Positions 1-6,880 of a stretch of DNA of 64,000 bases are shown here, in pieces. Made by a program: the position numbers and the translations under genes. The notes below the pieces were generated by a model that saw nothing but the letters and a program-made list of their open reading frames with translations, did not search any database and was not told where the DNA came from. The stretch comes from Streptomyces sp. NBRC 109706. GTDB taxonomy: Bacteria > Actinomycetota > Actinomycetes > Streptomycetales > Streptomycetaceae. How positions within the stretch are numbered: position 1 is the stretch's first letter; the number at the start of each line of letters is the position of its first letter. The stretch is from assembly GCF_000974485.1 (NCBI RefSeq), contig NZ_BBOM01000005.1, positions 790,289 through 854,288 on the forward strand, given 5' to 3'.

Positions 1-766
1 TGCCGGTGACGCCCTGCACATAGGAGAGGAACGACAGGCCCAGCACGCCGGCGACGGCGGCCGTGAAGCCGGAGAGGACGAACGCGGTCAGCTTGACCCG
101 CTTGACGTCGATGCCGACCAGCCGGGCCGCCTCCTGGTTGCCGCCCACCGCATAGGTGTTGAAGCCGAGGCGGGAGCGGGAGAGCAGCACGATGCCGATG
201 GCGGCGACGATCGCGAAGAACACGAACTGCATCGGCACCACGCCGAAGAGCCGGCCCTGGCCGAGCAGGTTGAAGTCGGCGACCCCGTCCTGGCTGGAGC
301 TGAGCGAGATCGGCGCGCCGTCGGAGATCAGCAGCGCCACACCCCGGTAGACGCTGAGGGTGCCGAGCGTGACGATGAACGAGGGGACGCCGAGCCCGAC
401 CACCGCCAGACCGTTGAGCAGCCCGGCGAACGCGCCGACCGCGAGGCCGGCGAGGATCGCCAACGGCCAGGCGACGCCCTCGGAGATGATCATTCCGGTG
501 GTGATCGCCGAGAGGGCGTAGATCGAGCCGACGGAGAGGTCGATCTCGCCGTTGACGATGACGAAGGTGGCGCCGATGGCCATGATGCCGATCTGCGCTA
601 TCTGCTGGCCGACCGAGAGCAGGTTGTCGGACGAGGCGAAGCTGGGCGTCAGCACGGTGCCGAGGGCGAACAGCAGGACCAGGGCCGCGAAGACCCCGGA
701 CTCCCTGGCGTGCAGCAGGGAACGGAAGTCCAGGGACGCCCGCGCCGGTGCGGTGGTCGTGGTCAT
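1..766 (-). CDS. RbsC-like sugar ABC transporter permease, 3' end cut by window
   Basis: Inner-membrane permease of a ribose/simple-sugar ABC importer; about 255 residues are present and the C-terminus lies beyond position 1. It reads MTTTTAPARASLDFRSLL, followed by several hydrophobic helices. The loop VNGEIDLSVGSIYAL near residue 70 is the characteristic motif of the RbsC/AraH permease family. The start ATG at 766 overlaps the stop of the upstream kinase gene as ATGA, so the two are translationally coupled. Its ATPase and binding-protein partners are probably further left. The sugar cannot be named from sequence; the adjacent kinase suggests ribose or a related pentose or nucleoside sugar. 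Confidence 0.88.
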   Translation of the reverse strand, partial: MTTTTAPARASLDFRSLLHARESGVFAALVLLFALGTVLTPSFASSDNLLSVGQQIAQIGIMAIGATFVIVNGEIDLSVGSIYALSAITTGMIISEGVAWPLAILAGLAVGAFAGLLNGLAVVGLGVPSFIVTLGTLSVYRGVALLISDGAPISLSSSQDGVADFNLLGQGRLFGVVPMQFVFFAIVAAIGIVLLSRSRLGFNTYAVGGNQEAARLVGIDVKRVKLTAFVLSGFTAAVAGVLGLSFLSYVQGVTG

Positions 767-1686
767 CGGGGGGTTCCAATCTCGGTCTTCAGGTGGGCCC
801 GGGTGGGAAGGGCGGGGATGACCCCGGCGACGGAGACCGTGTGCGCACCCGCCTCGGCGGCGAACGCGACGGCCGTCGTCAACTCGGCGCCGGCGGCGAG
901 CGCCACGGCGAGGGCGGCGGTGAACGAGTCGCCGGCGCCGGTGGTGTCGACCACCCGCGCGGCCCGCCGGGCGGGCACCTCCGCCACCTGCCCGCGGCTT
1001 CCGTCGGCGACCAGCGCGCCGGCGCCGCCCCTGGTCAGCACCACGGATCCGGCGGTGCGGGCGCGGAGTTCGGCGACCAGCTCGGCGTCGGTGCGGCCAT
1101 GCCCGTCGGGGAGGCCCAGCAGCACGGGGGCCTCGGTCTGGTTCGGGGTGAGCACATCGATCAGCGGCCAGTCGGCGTCGGCCAGCGGGCGGGCGGGCGC
1201 CGGGTTGAGCAGGGTGGTGGTGCCCGCCGCGCGGCCGACCCGCAGCGCCGCGCTGACGGCGGCGGCGGGGATCTCCATGGAGACCACCAGCACATCGGCT
1301 TCGGCGATGGCCGGGCGGAACGCCTCGACGGCGGCGGCGGTGAGTTCGTCCAGGGCGCCGGGGGCGATCGCGATCCGGTTCTCGCCCGACGGCTCGACCA
1401 GGATGAAGCCCACCATGGTCGCGGCCCGCCCGGTCACCACCTGAGCGGCGTCGACGCCCTCCCGTTCCCACAGGGCGCGGGCGGCCCGACCGTAGTCGTC
1501 ATCGCCGACGGCGGTGAGGAAGGAGACCTCGGCGCCCAGGCGCGCGGCGCCGATGGCCTGGTTGGAGCCCTTTCCCCCGGGGCCCTCGTCGAAGGCACCG
1601 TCCGAAACGGTCTCCCCGGGGGCGGGAGCCTTGGGCACCCGCATGGTGAGACCGACCCCGTAGCTTCCGACAACTGCGATCTTCAT
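763..1686 (-). CDS. Ribokinase-like PfkB-family sugar kinase
   Basis: Predicted cytoplasmic kinase, 307 residues, the normal ribokinase length. PfkB signature 1 is GGKGSNQA at residues 37-44. Signature 2 is DTTGAGDSF at 247-255, where the Asp of GAGD is the catalytic base in the family. The ATG at 1686 was chosen because MKIAVVGSYG aligns with the usual ribokinase N-terminus; a longer frame exists to 1728 but adds an atypical leader. The stop overlaps the permease start by 4 bp. The pair suggests uptake and phosphorylation of one sugar. Substrate specificity, ribose versus another sugar or nucleoside, is inferred only. Confidence 0.9.
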   Translation of the reverse strand: MKIAVVGSYGVGLTMRVPKAPAPGETVSDGAFDEGPGGKGSNQAIGAARLGAEVSFLTAVGDDDYGRAARALWEREGVDAAQVVTGRAATMVGFILVEPSGENRIAIAPGALDELTAAAVEAFRPAIAEADVLVVSMEIPAAAVSAALRVGRAAGTTTLLNPAPARPLADADWPLIDVLTPNQTEAPVLLGLPDGHGRTDAELVAELRARTAGSVVLTRGGAGALVADGSRGQVAEVPARRAARVVDTTGAGDSFTAALAVALAAGAELTTAVAFAAEAGAHTVSVAGVIPALPTRAHLKTEIGTPR

Positions 1687-1721
1687 TGATGCACACCGGC
1701 TCTTTTGTACGTGGACAACCC

Positions 1722-1771
1722 TGAACATGGGGGAGCGTATGTATAGGGATGTTCACAGTCAAGAGATGTTC
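1722..1771. promoter_or_regulatory. Candidate operator: inverted and direct ATGTTC repeats upstream of the kinase gene
   Basis: TGAACAT at 1722-1728 is matched by ATGTTCA at 1749-1755, a perfect 7-bp inverted repeat with a 20-bp spacer. A further ATGTTC lies at 1766-1771. The group sits 36-85 bp before the kinase start at 1686, where a sugar-responsive repressor would be expected. The regulator is not visible in the window. Confidence 0.4.
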
Positions 1772-1832
1772 GTTGCGCAGTTCTGTCCGGGTTGTTCCCG
1801 AGGAGGGCGTTCCCGGGTCGGGGTTGTCCGGG

Positions 1833-2720
1833 TCAGGGCCGGGCGTCCGGCGCCCGGAAGGCGTCCGCGTGGTCGCGGAGGAAGTCGGCGAGATCGCGCG
1901 GCGGGCGACCGAGCAGTTCGGCGACGGCGTCCGTGGTGAAATCGCCCCAGCCGGACGCGTAGGCCCGCGCGTACTCCGCCAGCATGTCGACGATCCAGCC
2001 GGGGACCCCGTACCCCGACAGCCGTTCCCGCACGGCCTCCGCGCCGACCGGCCGATAGCGCACGGGGCGGCCCAGCAGCCGGGTCAGCTGGTCGGCGACC
2101 TCGTCGAAGGTCAGCGAGCGAGGCCCGGTGAGGGTGTAGATCCGGCCATGGTGGCGGTCGGGGTCGTCGAGCAGCAACCGGGCGGCGCAGTCGGCGATAT
2201 CGCGCACATCGACCATCCCGATCCGCGCCCCGCCCATGTCCAAAGCGAAGGCGCCGGCGGCGGCTATGCCGGCCGCCTCGTTCAGCAGGTTGGCCATGAA
2301 CCAGTGCGGGCGCAGCACCGTCCAGCGCAGGCCGGAGGCCGCCAACTCGGCGTCGGAGAGGGCGTGCAGGCGGCCGCCGCGGTTCGGCGCGTCATGCGCG
2401 GCGCCGACCGCCGACAGCCGCACGATCCGTTCCACCCCGGCCCGGCGCGCGGCCCACACCGCGTTCGAGCTGTTCTCGGGCGCGCGGGGGCCGTTCGGGG
2501 TGAGCAGCCAGACGTCGTCGACGCCGGCGAACGCGGGCGGCAGCGACCGGGGGTCGTCGAGATCCCCGACCACCACCTCGACGCCGCACGCCCGCGGCCC
2601 GGCGGCGCGGGACGCATCGCGGACCAGGGCGCGTGGCGTGATGTCCGCCCCGGCCAGGGCCTCGATCAGCGCGGTGGAGACCGTTCCGGTGGCTCCGGTG
2701 ATCAGTACGGTGCGTGGCAT
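1833..2720 (-). CDS. NmrA-like NAD(P)-binding oxidoreductase
   Basis: Predicted soluble atypical short-chain dehydrogenase of the NmrA/SDR type, 295 residues. The N-terminus MPRTVLITGATGTVS carries the Rossmann glycine motif at residues 9-12. The remaining sequence follows the NmrA plan: a VVVGDLDD segment binding adenosine or dinucleotide, a RIVRLSAVGAA strand, and a C-terminal lobe with LLGRPVRYRPV. The YxxxK catalytic pair of classical SDRs is not evident, so it may be a quinone reductase-like or sensor protein. Only 2 bp separate it from the EamA gene, so the two probably share one transcript controlled by the divergent MarR regulator. Confidence 0.82.
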   Translation of the reverse strand: MPRTVLITGATGTVSTALIEALAGADITPRALVRDASRAAGPRACGVEVVVGDLDDPRSLPPAFAGVDDVWLLTPNGPRAPENSSNAVWAARRAGVERIVRLSAVGAAHDAPNRGGRLHALSDAELAASGLRWTVLRPHWFMANLLNEAAGIAAAGAFALDMGGARIGMVDVRDIADCAARLLLDDPDRHHGRIYTLTGPRSLTFDEVADQLTRLLGRPVRYRPVGAEAVRERLSGYGVPGWIVDMLAEYARAYASGWGDFTTDAVAELLGRPPRDLADFLRDHADAFRAPDARP

Positions 2721-2722
2721 GT

Positions 2723-3649
2723 TCAGTTCCCTCGGTTCTTGGTCGGGTTCCTGGTCGGGTTCCTGGTCGGGATCAGCTCGCGGACGGCGTCCGGGGTGAG
2801 CTGGGCGGCGGCGATGGCGGTCAGCGCCAGGACAAAGCCGACGCCCTGCCAGGGCGTCAGCCCCTCGTCGAGAAAGAGCCGGCCGAGAACGGCGGCGACG
2901 GCCGGCGACAGCAGGGTGAGGAACGAGACGGCGACCACCGGGAGTTGGCCGATGCCCCGGAACCAGACCGGATAGGCGAGCAGCGCGCCGGCGGTCGCCA
3001 GCCAGGCGTAGCCGCCGATCGCGCCGGCGTCCCAGACGGTCGGCGCGTCCTCGAAGGCGAGGGCGAGCGGGAGAAGCACCAGGCCACCGGCGGTGAGCTG
3101 CCAGCCGGCGAGCGCCGCGGGGCCGACGCCCGGCGGCCGCCCCCACCGTTTGACCAGCACGATCCCGGCGGCCATCACGCCGGCGGCGCCGATGCCGGCC
3201 AGCACGCCGAGCGCGTCGAAGGCCAGCCGGCCCCGCAGCACGATCAGCCCCACGCCCACCACCCCGACCAGCCCCCAGCCGAGCCGCCAACGGCTGGGCC
3301 GCTCCCCGAGCAGCAGCAGCGCCAACGCGGCGACCAGCAGCGGCTGGACGGCGAAGAGCGTCGCCGCGACGCCGCCGGGCAGCCGGTAGGCGGCGACAAA
3401 CAACAGCGCGAAGAGCGCGCCGATATTGAGCGTGCCGAGCACCAACGCCCGTGCCAGCCACACCCCGTGGGGCAGTCGCCGGGTGACGGCCAGCAGCACG
3501 AGCCCGGCCGGCAGCGCGCGGATCACCCCGGACACCAACGGCTGCCCCGGCGGCAGGAACTCGGTGGTGACGAGGTAGGTGGTCCCCCAACTCACCGGCG
3601 CACACGCGGCCAACGCGGTCACGCCCCATCGGCTCCGGTCCTGAGCCAT
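2723..3649 (-). CDS. EamA/DMT-family transporter
   Basis: Ten-helix drug/metabolite exporter-type membrane protein, 308 residues. The two internal EamA halves are visible: APVSWGTTYLV in helix 1, VQPLLVAALALLLLGERP ending half one, and LLSPAVAAVLGRLFLDE ending half two. The C-terminal tail is a short repeated NPTR/NPTK tract encoded by a 12-bp tandem repeat. The gene is divergent from a MarR regulator, with a perfect palindrome between them, so drug- or metabolite-inducible export is plausible. The substrate is unknown. Confidence 0.88.
   Translation of the reverse strand: MAQDRSRWGVTALAACAPVSWGTTYLVTTEFLPPGQPLVSGVIRALPAGLVLLAVTRRLPHGVWLARALVLGTLNIGALFALLFVAAYRLPGGVAATLFAVQPLLVAALALLLLGERPSRWRLGWGLVGVVGVGLIVLRGRLAFDALGVLAGIGAAGVMAAGIVLVKRWGRPPGVGPAALAGWQLTAGGLVLLPLALAFEDAPTVWDAGAIGGYAWLATAGALLAYPVWFRGIGQLPVVAVSFLTLLSPAVAAVLGRLFLDEGLTPWQGVGFVLALTAIAAAQLTPDAVRELIPTRNPTRNPTKNRGN
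2741..2771. repeat. 12-bp tandem repeat in the 3' end of the EamA gene
   Basis: Two full copies of ggtcgggttcct and a partial third run head to tail. They encode NPTR, NPTR, NPTK on the minus strand just before the stop. This is a likely slippage site that changes the length of the cytoplasmic tail without shifting frame. Confidence 0.8.
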
Positions 3650-3662
3650 CCAAACTCCTTAA

Positions 3663-3679
3663 CGTTGAAATGTTCAACG
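3663..3679. promoter_or_regulatory. Palindromic operator, probable MarR binding site
   Basis: CGTTGAA at 3663-3669 and TTCAACG at 3673-3679 form a perfect 7-3-7 palindrome. It lies 13 bp upstream of the EamA start, within its likely promoter or leader. A second, imperfect copy of the half-site (cacgttgagacgtttcg) lies at about 3723-3739, close to the MarR start. The arrangement fits autoregulation and control of the divergent exporter operon. Confidence 0.65.
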
Positions 3680-3758
3680 CGGAGGAGAGTAGACAGCGGT
3701 TAGGCTAACGTCAAACAGTTTCACGTTGAGACGTTTCGAGACGTTCGGAGGCCGGCCG

Positions 3759-4301
3759 ATGGCGCAGCACGACGCGGACAAGGCGGACAACGTCGACTGG
3801 CGACTCGATCAGTGGCGCGCCGAGCGGCCGGATCTCGACCCCTCCCCCATGGCCGTCGTCGCCCGACTGCAACGCGCCTGCCGCCTGCTGGAACGCGAGA
3901 TCCGCGACCACTTCGCGACCCGCGGACTCCAGCTGTGGGAGTTCGACATCCTGGGCACCCTGCTGCGCTCAGGCCCCCCGTACCGGCTCACCGCGAAACA
4001 GCTGGTCGAGGCGTCGATGGTCACCTCGGGCGCCATCACCAACCGGATCGACCGGCTGGTCGCCAGAGAGCTGGTCACCCGCGAGACCGACCCGACCAAC
4101 CGGCGCAGCGTGCTGATCACGCTCACCGACGCCGGCCGCGAACTGGCCGACGGAGCGGTCGCCGGCCACCTCGCCCTGGAAGCCCGCCTCCTGGCCGAGC
4201 TGACGGACCAGGACCAACACCAACTCGCCGGCCTGCTCCGCCAGTTGCTCATCGGCCTCGGCGACCACGCCCCGGGCAACCCCCTGACGCCGGACGACTA
4301 G
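3759..4301 (+). CDS. MarR-family transcriptional regulator
   Basis: Winged-helix repressor, 180 residues from the chosen start. MVTSGAITNRIDRLVARELVTRETDPTNRRSVLITLTDAGREL is the MarR recognition helix followed by the wing, where DPTNRRSVLITLT matches the conserved DxRD/NRRS wing. The ATG at 3759 is preferred over 3726 because an AG-rich cggagg lies about 8 bp before it and the longer leader would overlap the operator-like repeats. It is divergent from the EamA/NmrA pair and probably represses it and itself. The ligand is unknown. Confidence 0.88.
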   Translation: MAQHDADKADNVDWRLDQWRAERPDLDPSPMAVVARLQRACRLLEREIRDHFATRGLQLWEFDILGTLLRSGPPYRLTAKQLVEASMVTSGAITNRIDRLVARELVTRETDPTNRRSVLITLTDAGRELADGAVAGHLALEARLLAELTDQDQHQLAGLLRQLLIGLGDHAPGNPLTPDD

Positions 4302-4312
4302 CCTTCCGAGGC

Positions 4313-5275
4313 ATGGCCCAACTCCCGCGCCCGCCCCGGCCCTTCACCCGGCTCGTCGACGGACGCCTCTGCGTCTACCGACCGGCCGCCGACGCCCTGG
4401 GCGTGCTCACCCCCGCGCTGACCTGCCGGCCGGCCGCCGGCGACGAGGTCGTGGAACACGCGGTCGCCGCCGATCCCCGCCACGTCTTCTACACGACGCT
4501 CCACGCGGCGGTCTGTGTGACGGCGGACGGCGCCGAGGTCTGGCGCTCGGAGTTCGCCCCCCGGTCACGGGAACGGTACGGCCACCGGCCGGGCTGCGCG
4601 CTGTCGTTGGACGGGCGGGTGCTGTGGATCTACCGGCCCGACGTCCTGGCCGGCCGCGACCGGCCCGACCGGTGGGTCGCCCTGGACGCCGCCACCGGCG
4701 CGGTGCTCGCCCAGGCGGATCTGGGGACCGTCGGCCACGGCGGCGAGCAACTGCCCCATCCCGCAGGCGAGTTCATGCTTCTCGATGTGGGCGAGGGACA
4801 GGACGGCACGGTCATCCACCGCGCGTCGCTGGTCGACGGCCGACTGGACCTCGTCCGCTACCCCTGGCACGACCGGATCCTGATCGGCCTCTCACCCGAC
4901 GGAACCCGGTTCATGACCGTCGACCACCAGCAGACCGACCTCGCCGTCCACCGCCACCCCGACGGCGAGGTGACGTTCAGCCTCACCGTCGACGCCTTCG
5001 GCCACGACCCGGACGAGATCTTCGTCGACTGGTTCGGCGGCTTCCTGAACGAGGACACCCTCGTCGCCACCCTCGCCGGAGAGACCGAAAACGAGGAGGA
5101 CTGGTCCCGCCTCTACCGCGTCCACGCCCAAACCGGCGAGATCCAGGCCGAGTTCACCCCCCACGCGGAAGCCCCCCACGACATCCACCTCCTCGGCGAC
5201 AACACCTGGCTCACCACCGCCCCCACCGGCCACCCCATCCGCCACAGCGACGACCATTCGAACGCCTTTGGGTGA
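4313..5275 (+). CDS. Hypothetical beta-propeller-like protein
   Basis: 320 residues, no signal peptide. The sequence has a repeated strand pattern with blades such as DGAEVWRSEF, DGRVLWIYRPDV, GLSPDGTRFMTV and LYRVHAQTGEIQAEF, as in WD40/PQQ-like propellers. No catalytic motif is recognised. It starts 11 bp after the MarR stop with cgagg before the ATG and may be cotranscribed. The function is unknown; similar actinomycete proteins are usually left hypothetical. Confidence 0.7.
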   Translation: MAQLPRPPRPFTRLVDGRLCVYRPAADALGVLTPALTCRPAAGDEVVEHAVAADPRHVFYTTLHAAVCVTADGAEVWRSEFAPRSRERYGHRPGCALSLDGRVLWIYRPDVLAGRDRPDRWVALDAATGAVLAQADLGTVGHGGEQLPHPAGEFMLLDVGEGQDGTVIHRASLVDGRLDLVRYPWHDRILIGLSPDGTRFMTVDHQQTDLAVHRHPDGEVTFSLTVDAFGHDPDEIFVDWFGGFLNEDTLVATLAGETENEEDWSRLYRVHAQTGEIQAEFTPHAEAPHDIHLLGDNTWLTTAPTGHPIRHSDDHSNAFG

Positions 5276-5286
5276 GAACGGAAGCA

Positions 5287-5315
5287 GCCCCCGTGAAATA
5301 CACGTCCACAGGGGC
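5287..5315. terminator. Weak hairpin after the propeller gene
   Basis: GCCCCCGTG at 5287-5295 pairs with CACAGGGGC at 5307-5315 with one mismatch. It lies just downstream of the stop at 5275 and before the opposing GNAT remnant. There is no T-tract, as is usual in high-GC terminators. Confidence 0.35.
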
Positions 5316-5664
5316 CTACGGCGGCCCATGAGATAGACCTTGGTGCGCGTGCGCTGCACTTCGTGCACCAACTCGAACCCTTGGGTCTCGTAGTACCTCA
5401 CCAACCCCGGGAAGTGGCAGCCACGGCGAACCCATGTACGCCCCTGCTCCGCTGCCGGTTCACCGCCCAGAGCGCCAACAACGTTCCCGGCTTCATGGCG
5501 CGGTAGGCGGGATCGGTTACGGTCGTGTACAGGTAGTGCGCCGGCTCGTTCAGTTCCTCTTCCGTCCAGCCCCACGGGGGAGTCTGTTCCTGAACGGTGG
5601 TGCACCCGATGAGGCGCCCGTCATCCCCGGCGAGGACCCACACGTCACCAAGGGACGCGATCTT
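5310..5664 (-). pseudogene. Frameshifted, truncated GNAT N-acetyltransferase
   Basis: Two reading frames on the minus strand together give the C-terminal half of a GNAT protein. The first, from 5664 (after a TAG) to about 5455, reads GDVWVLAGDDGRLIGCTTV and ends near LLALWAVNR. The second continues with GRTWVRRGCHFPGLVRYYE and QGFELVHEVQRTRTKVYLM. The switch needs a one-base indel at about 5440-5460. The acetyl-CoA-binding first half is missing upstream, and no stop follows the expected C-terminus. A decayed gene, unless the indel is a sequencing error. Confidence 0.65.
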
Positions 5665-5930
5665 CTACAGTGTGCTGCGCGCGGAGTGGCCGGCTGTGAG
5701 ACAGCGCCTGGAGGCCGATCGCCCCTGACCACAGGGCGGTGCCGCTCCCCACCGGGACGCCACCGCCCCTCGGCACGTGCCGCGCCAGCGCCCAGCCCCC
5801 TTCGTGGGGTTGGCATCTGACGCCGCATCGGGCAACGTTTTCCCAGTTGTGATGAGACGCGCCGCTCGGACGCGATCGCGAGTGGCAGGCTGGGCAGGTG
5901 GGCCCTGACACCACCGACAGCGAGGCGCCG
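5665..5930. other. Intergenic stretch without a recognisable gene
   Basis: About 265 bp between the GNAT remnant and the first ricin-lectin gene. No conserved reading frame was recognised on either strand. It should hold the lectin promoter. The sequence just before the lectin ATG (cgaggcgccg) is shared with the second lectin copy, apart from one base. Confidence 0.5.
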
Positions 5931-6205
5931 ATGATACGAAAGCGACAACAGTCCGACCGTGAGTTCGCGGCGGCCTTCGCGCGCAGACCGGCCGTGGCAC
6001 GCCGGGGACTGCTACCGGGGCGGCGGGTGTTCGCCTCCCTGGTCTGGGGGGTCGCCCTGGTGGCGGTGATCACCGGCTCGGTCCGGCTCGTCGGCGTCGT
6101 GCTGCCGGGCGGCGACCAGGGCGAACCCGTGGCCGCCCCGGCGCCCACCGCGCCGCCCCCCGAACCCGAACCCGAGCCGGAACCCGAACCCGAAGGGCCG
6201 GCGGA
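5931..6205 (+). repeat. Inverted repeat arm A, shared with 14120-14394
   Basis: This 275-bp stretch matches the reverse complement of 14120-14394 without gaps, at about 96% identity by eye (roughly 12 mismatches). The last 130 or so bases are identical. It encodes the N-terminus, transmembrane helix and first part of the Pro-Glu spacer in both lectins, whereas the lectin domains differ considerably. This points to recent duplication or gene conversion of the anchor. Confidence 0.85.
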
Positions 6206-6791
6206 ACCGCCCGAGGAGCCCGAGCCGGAACCAGAGCCCGAGCCCGAACCGCCCCCTCCGCCGGCGCCCGAGCCGGAGCCCGAGCCGGAGCCCGACCCGG
6301 AGCCGGAGCCGGAACCCGAGCCCGAGCCCGAGCCGCTCCAGGAGGAGCCCGCCTTCGTGCCGCAGGACGGCGCGATCTACTCCCTGGTGGCAACCACCGC
6401 CGACGACCGCTGTCTTGACGTGCCGAACAGCAGCTCCGACACCAAGGTGCTGCTCCAGCAGTGGGAATGCAACGGCACCGGCGCCCAGCAGTGGAGCCTG
6501 CGCATGTCCGACGAGCCGGACTACTTCGCGCTGATGTCCATGGGTAACTGCCTTGATGTGCCCAACGGTTCCAGCGAACTGGGCCGGAAGATCATGATGT
6601 GGACGTGCAACGGTCTGCGCCCCCAGAAGTGGCTCGCCGAGCCGCTGGGCGACGGCACCGTCCAGCTCGTCTCCCGGGTCAACGGCCTCTGCCTTGAGGT
6701 GGCCGGCGGGTCGGCCGACATCGGGGCCGACATCCGCCAGTGGACGTGCAACGGCAGCATCGGCCAGGCGTGGCGAATGGAACGCGTCTGA
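5931..6791 (+). CDS. Membrane-anchored ricin-type (RICIN) lectin, copy 1
   Basis: 286 residues. A basic cytoplasmic N-terminus (residues 1-35) is followed by one transmembrane segment, VFASLVWGVALVAVITGSVRLVGVVL. A long Pro-Glu-rich spacer comes next (about residues 65-140), then a C-terminal ricin B-like beta-trefoil. The trefoil shows repeated CLDVPNSSSD and QQWECNGT/MWTCNG units with QxW motifs (QQWSL, QKWLA, QAWRM), expected outside the cell. ATG 5931 is preferred over GTG 5898 because the cgagg-spacer-ATGATACG context is conserved in copy 2. Carbohydrate binding at the cell surface is inferred; no catalytic domain is attached. Confidence 0.85.
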   Translation: MIRKRQQSDREFAAAFARRPAVARRGLLPGRRVFASLVWGVALVAVITGSVRLVGVVLPGGDQGEPVAAPAPTAPPPEPEPEPEPEPEGPAEPPEEPEPEPEPEPEPPPPPAPEPEPEPEPDPEPEPEPEPEPEPLQEEPAFVPQDGAIYSLVATTADDRCLDVPNSSSDTKVLLQQWECNGTGAQQWSLRMSDEPDYFALMSMGNCLDVPNGSSELGRKIMMWTCNGLRPQKWLAEPLGDGTVQLVSRVNGLCLEVAGGSADIGADIRQWTCNGSIGQAWRMERV

Positions 6792-6814
6792 CACCGGGAG
6801 ACCGGAGGAGAGAC

Positions 6815-6864
6815 CGGAAGGGGGCCTGCCGTACCCGCTGGCGGGTACGGCAGGCCCCCTTCCG
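6815..6864. terminator. Strong bidirectional hairpin terminator
   Basis: A perfect 24-bp stem (6815-6838 with 6841-6864) has a 2-base loop. It lies between the convergent lectin gene (stop 6791) and the P450 gene (stop 6881), so it can end transcripts from both sides. Confidence 0.85.
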
Positions 6865-6880
6865 CGAGACCGCCGGCGCG

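Noticed and set aside
3726..3758. Earlier ATG for the MarR gene
   Set aside because: It has no ribosome binding site and overlaps operator-like repeats; the ATG at 3759 has a cggagg element at proper distance.
6140..6360. Short-period GC repeats coding for Pro-Glu in the lectin gene, considered as a CRISPR or satellite array
   Set aside because: The period is six bases in frame with the lectin gene and codes for a Pro-Glu spacer; there are no unique spacers.
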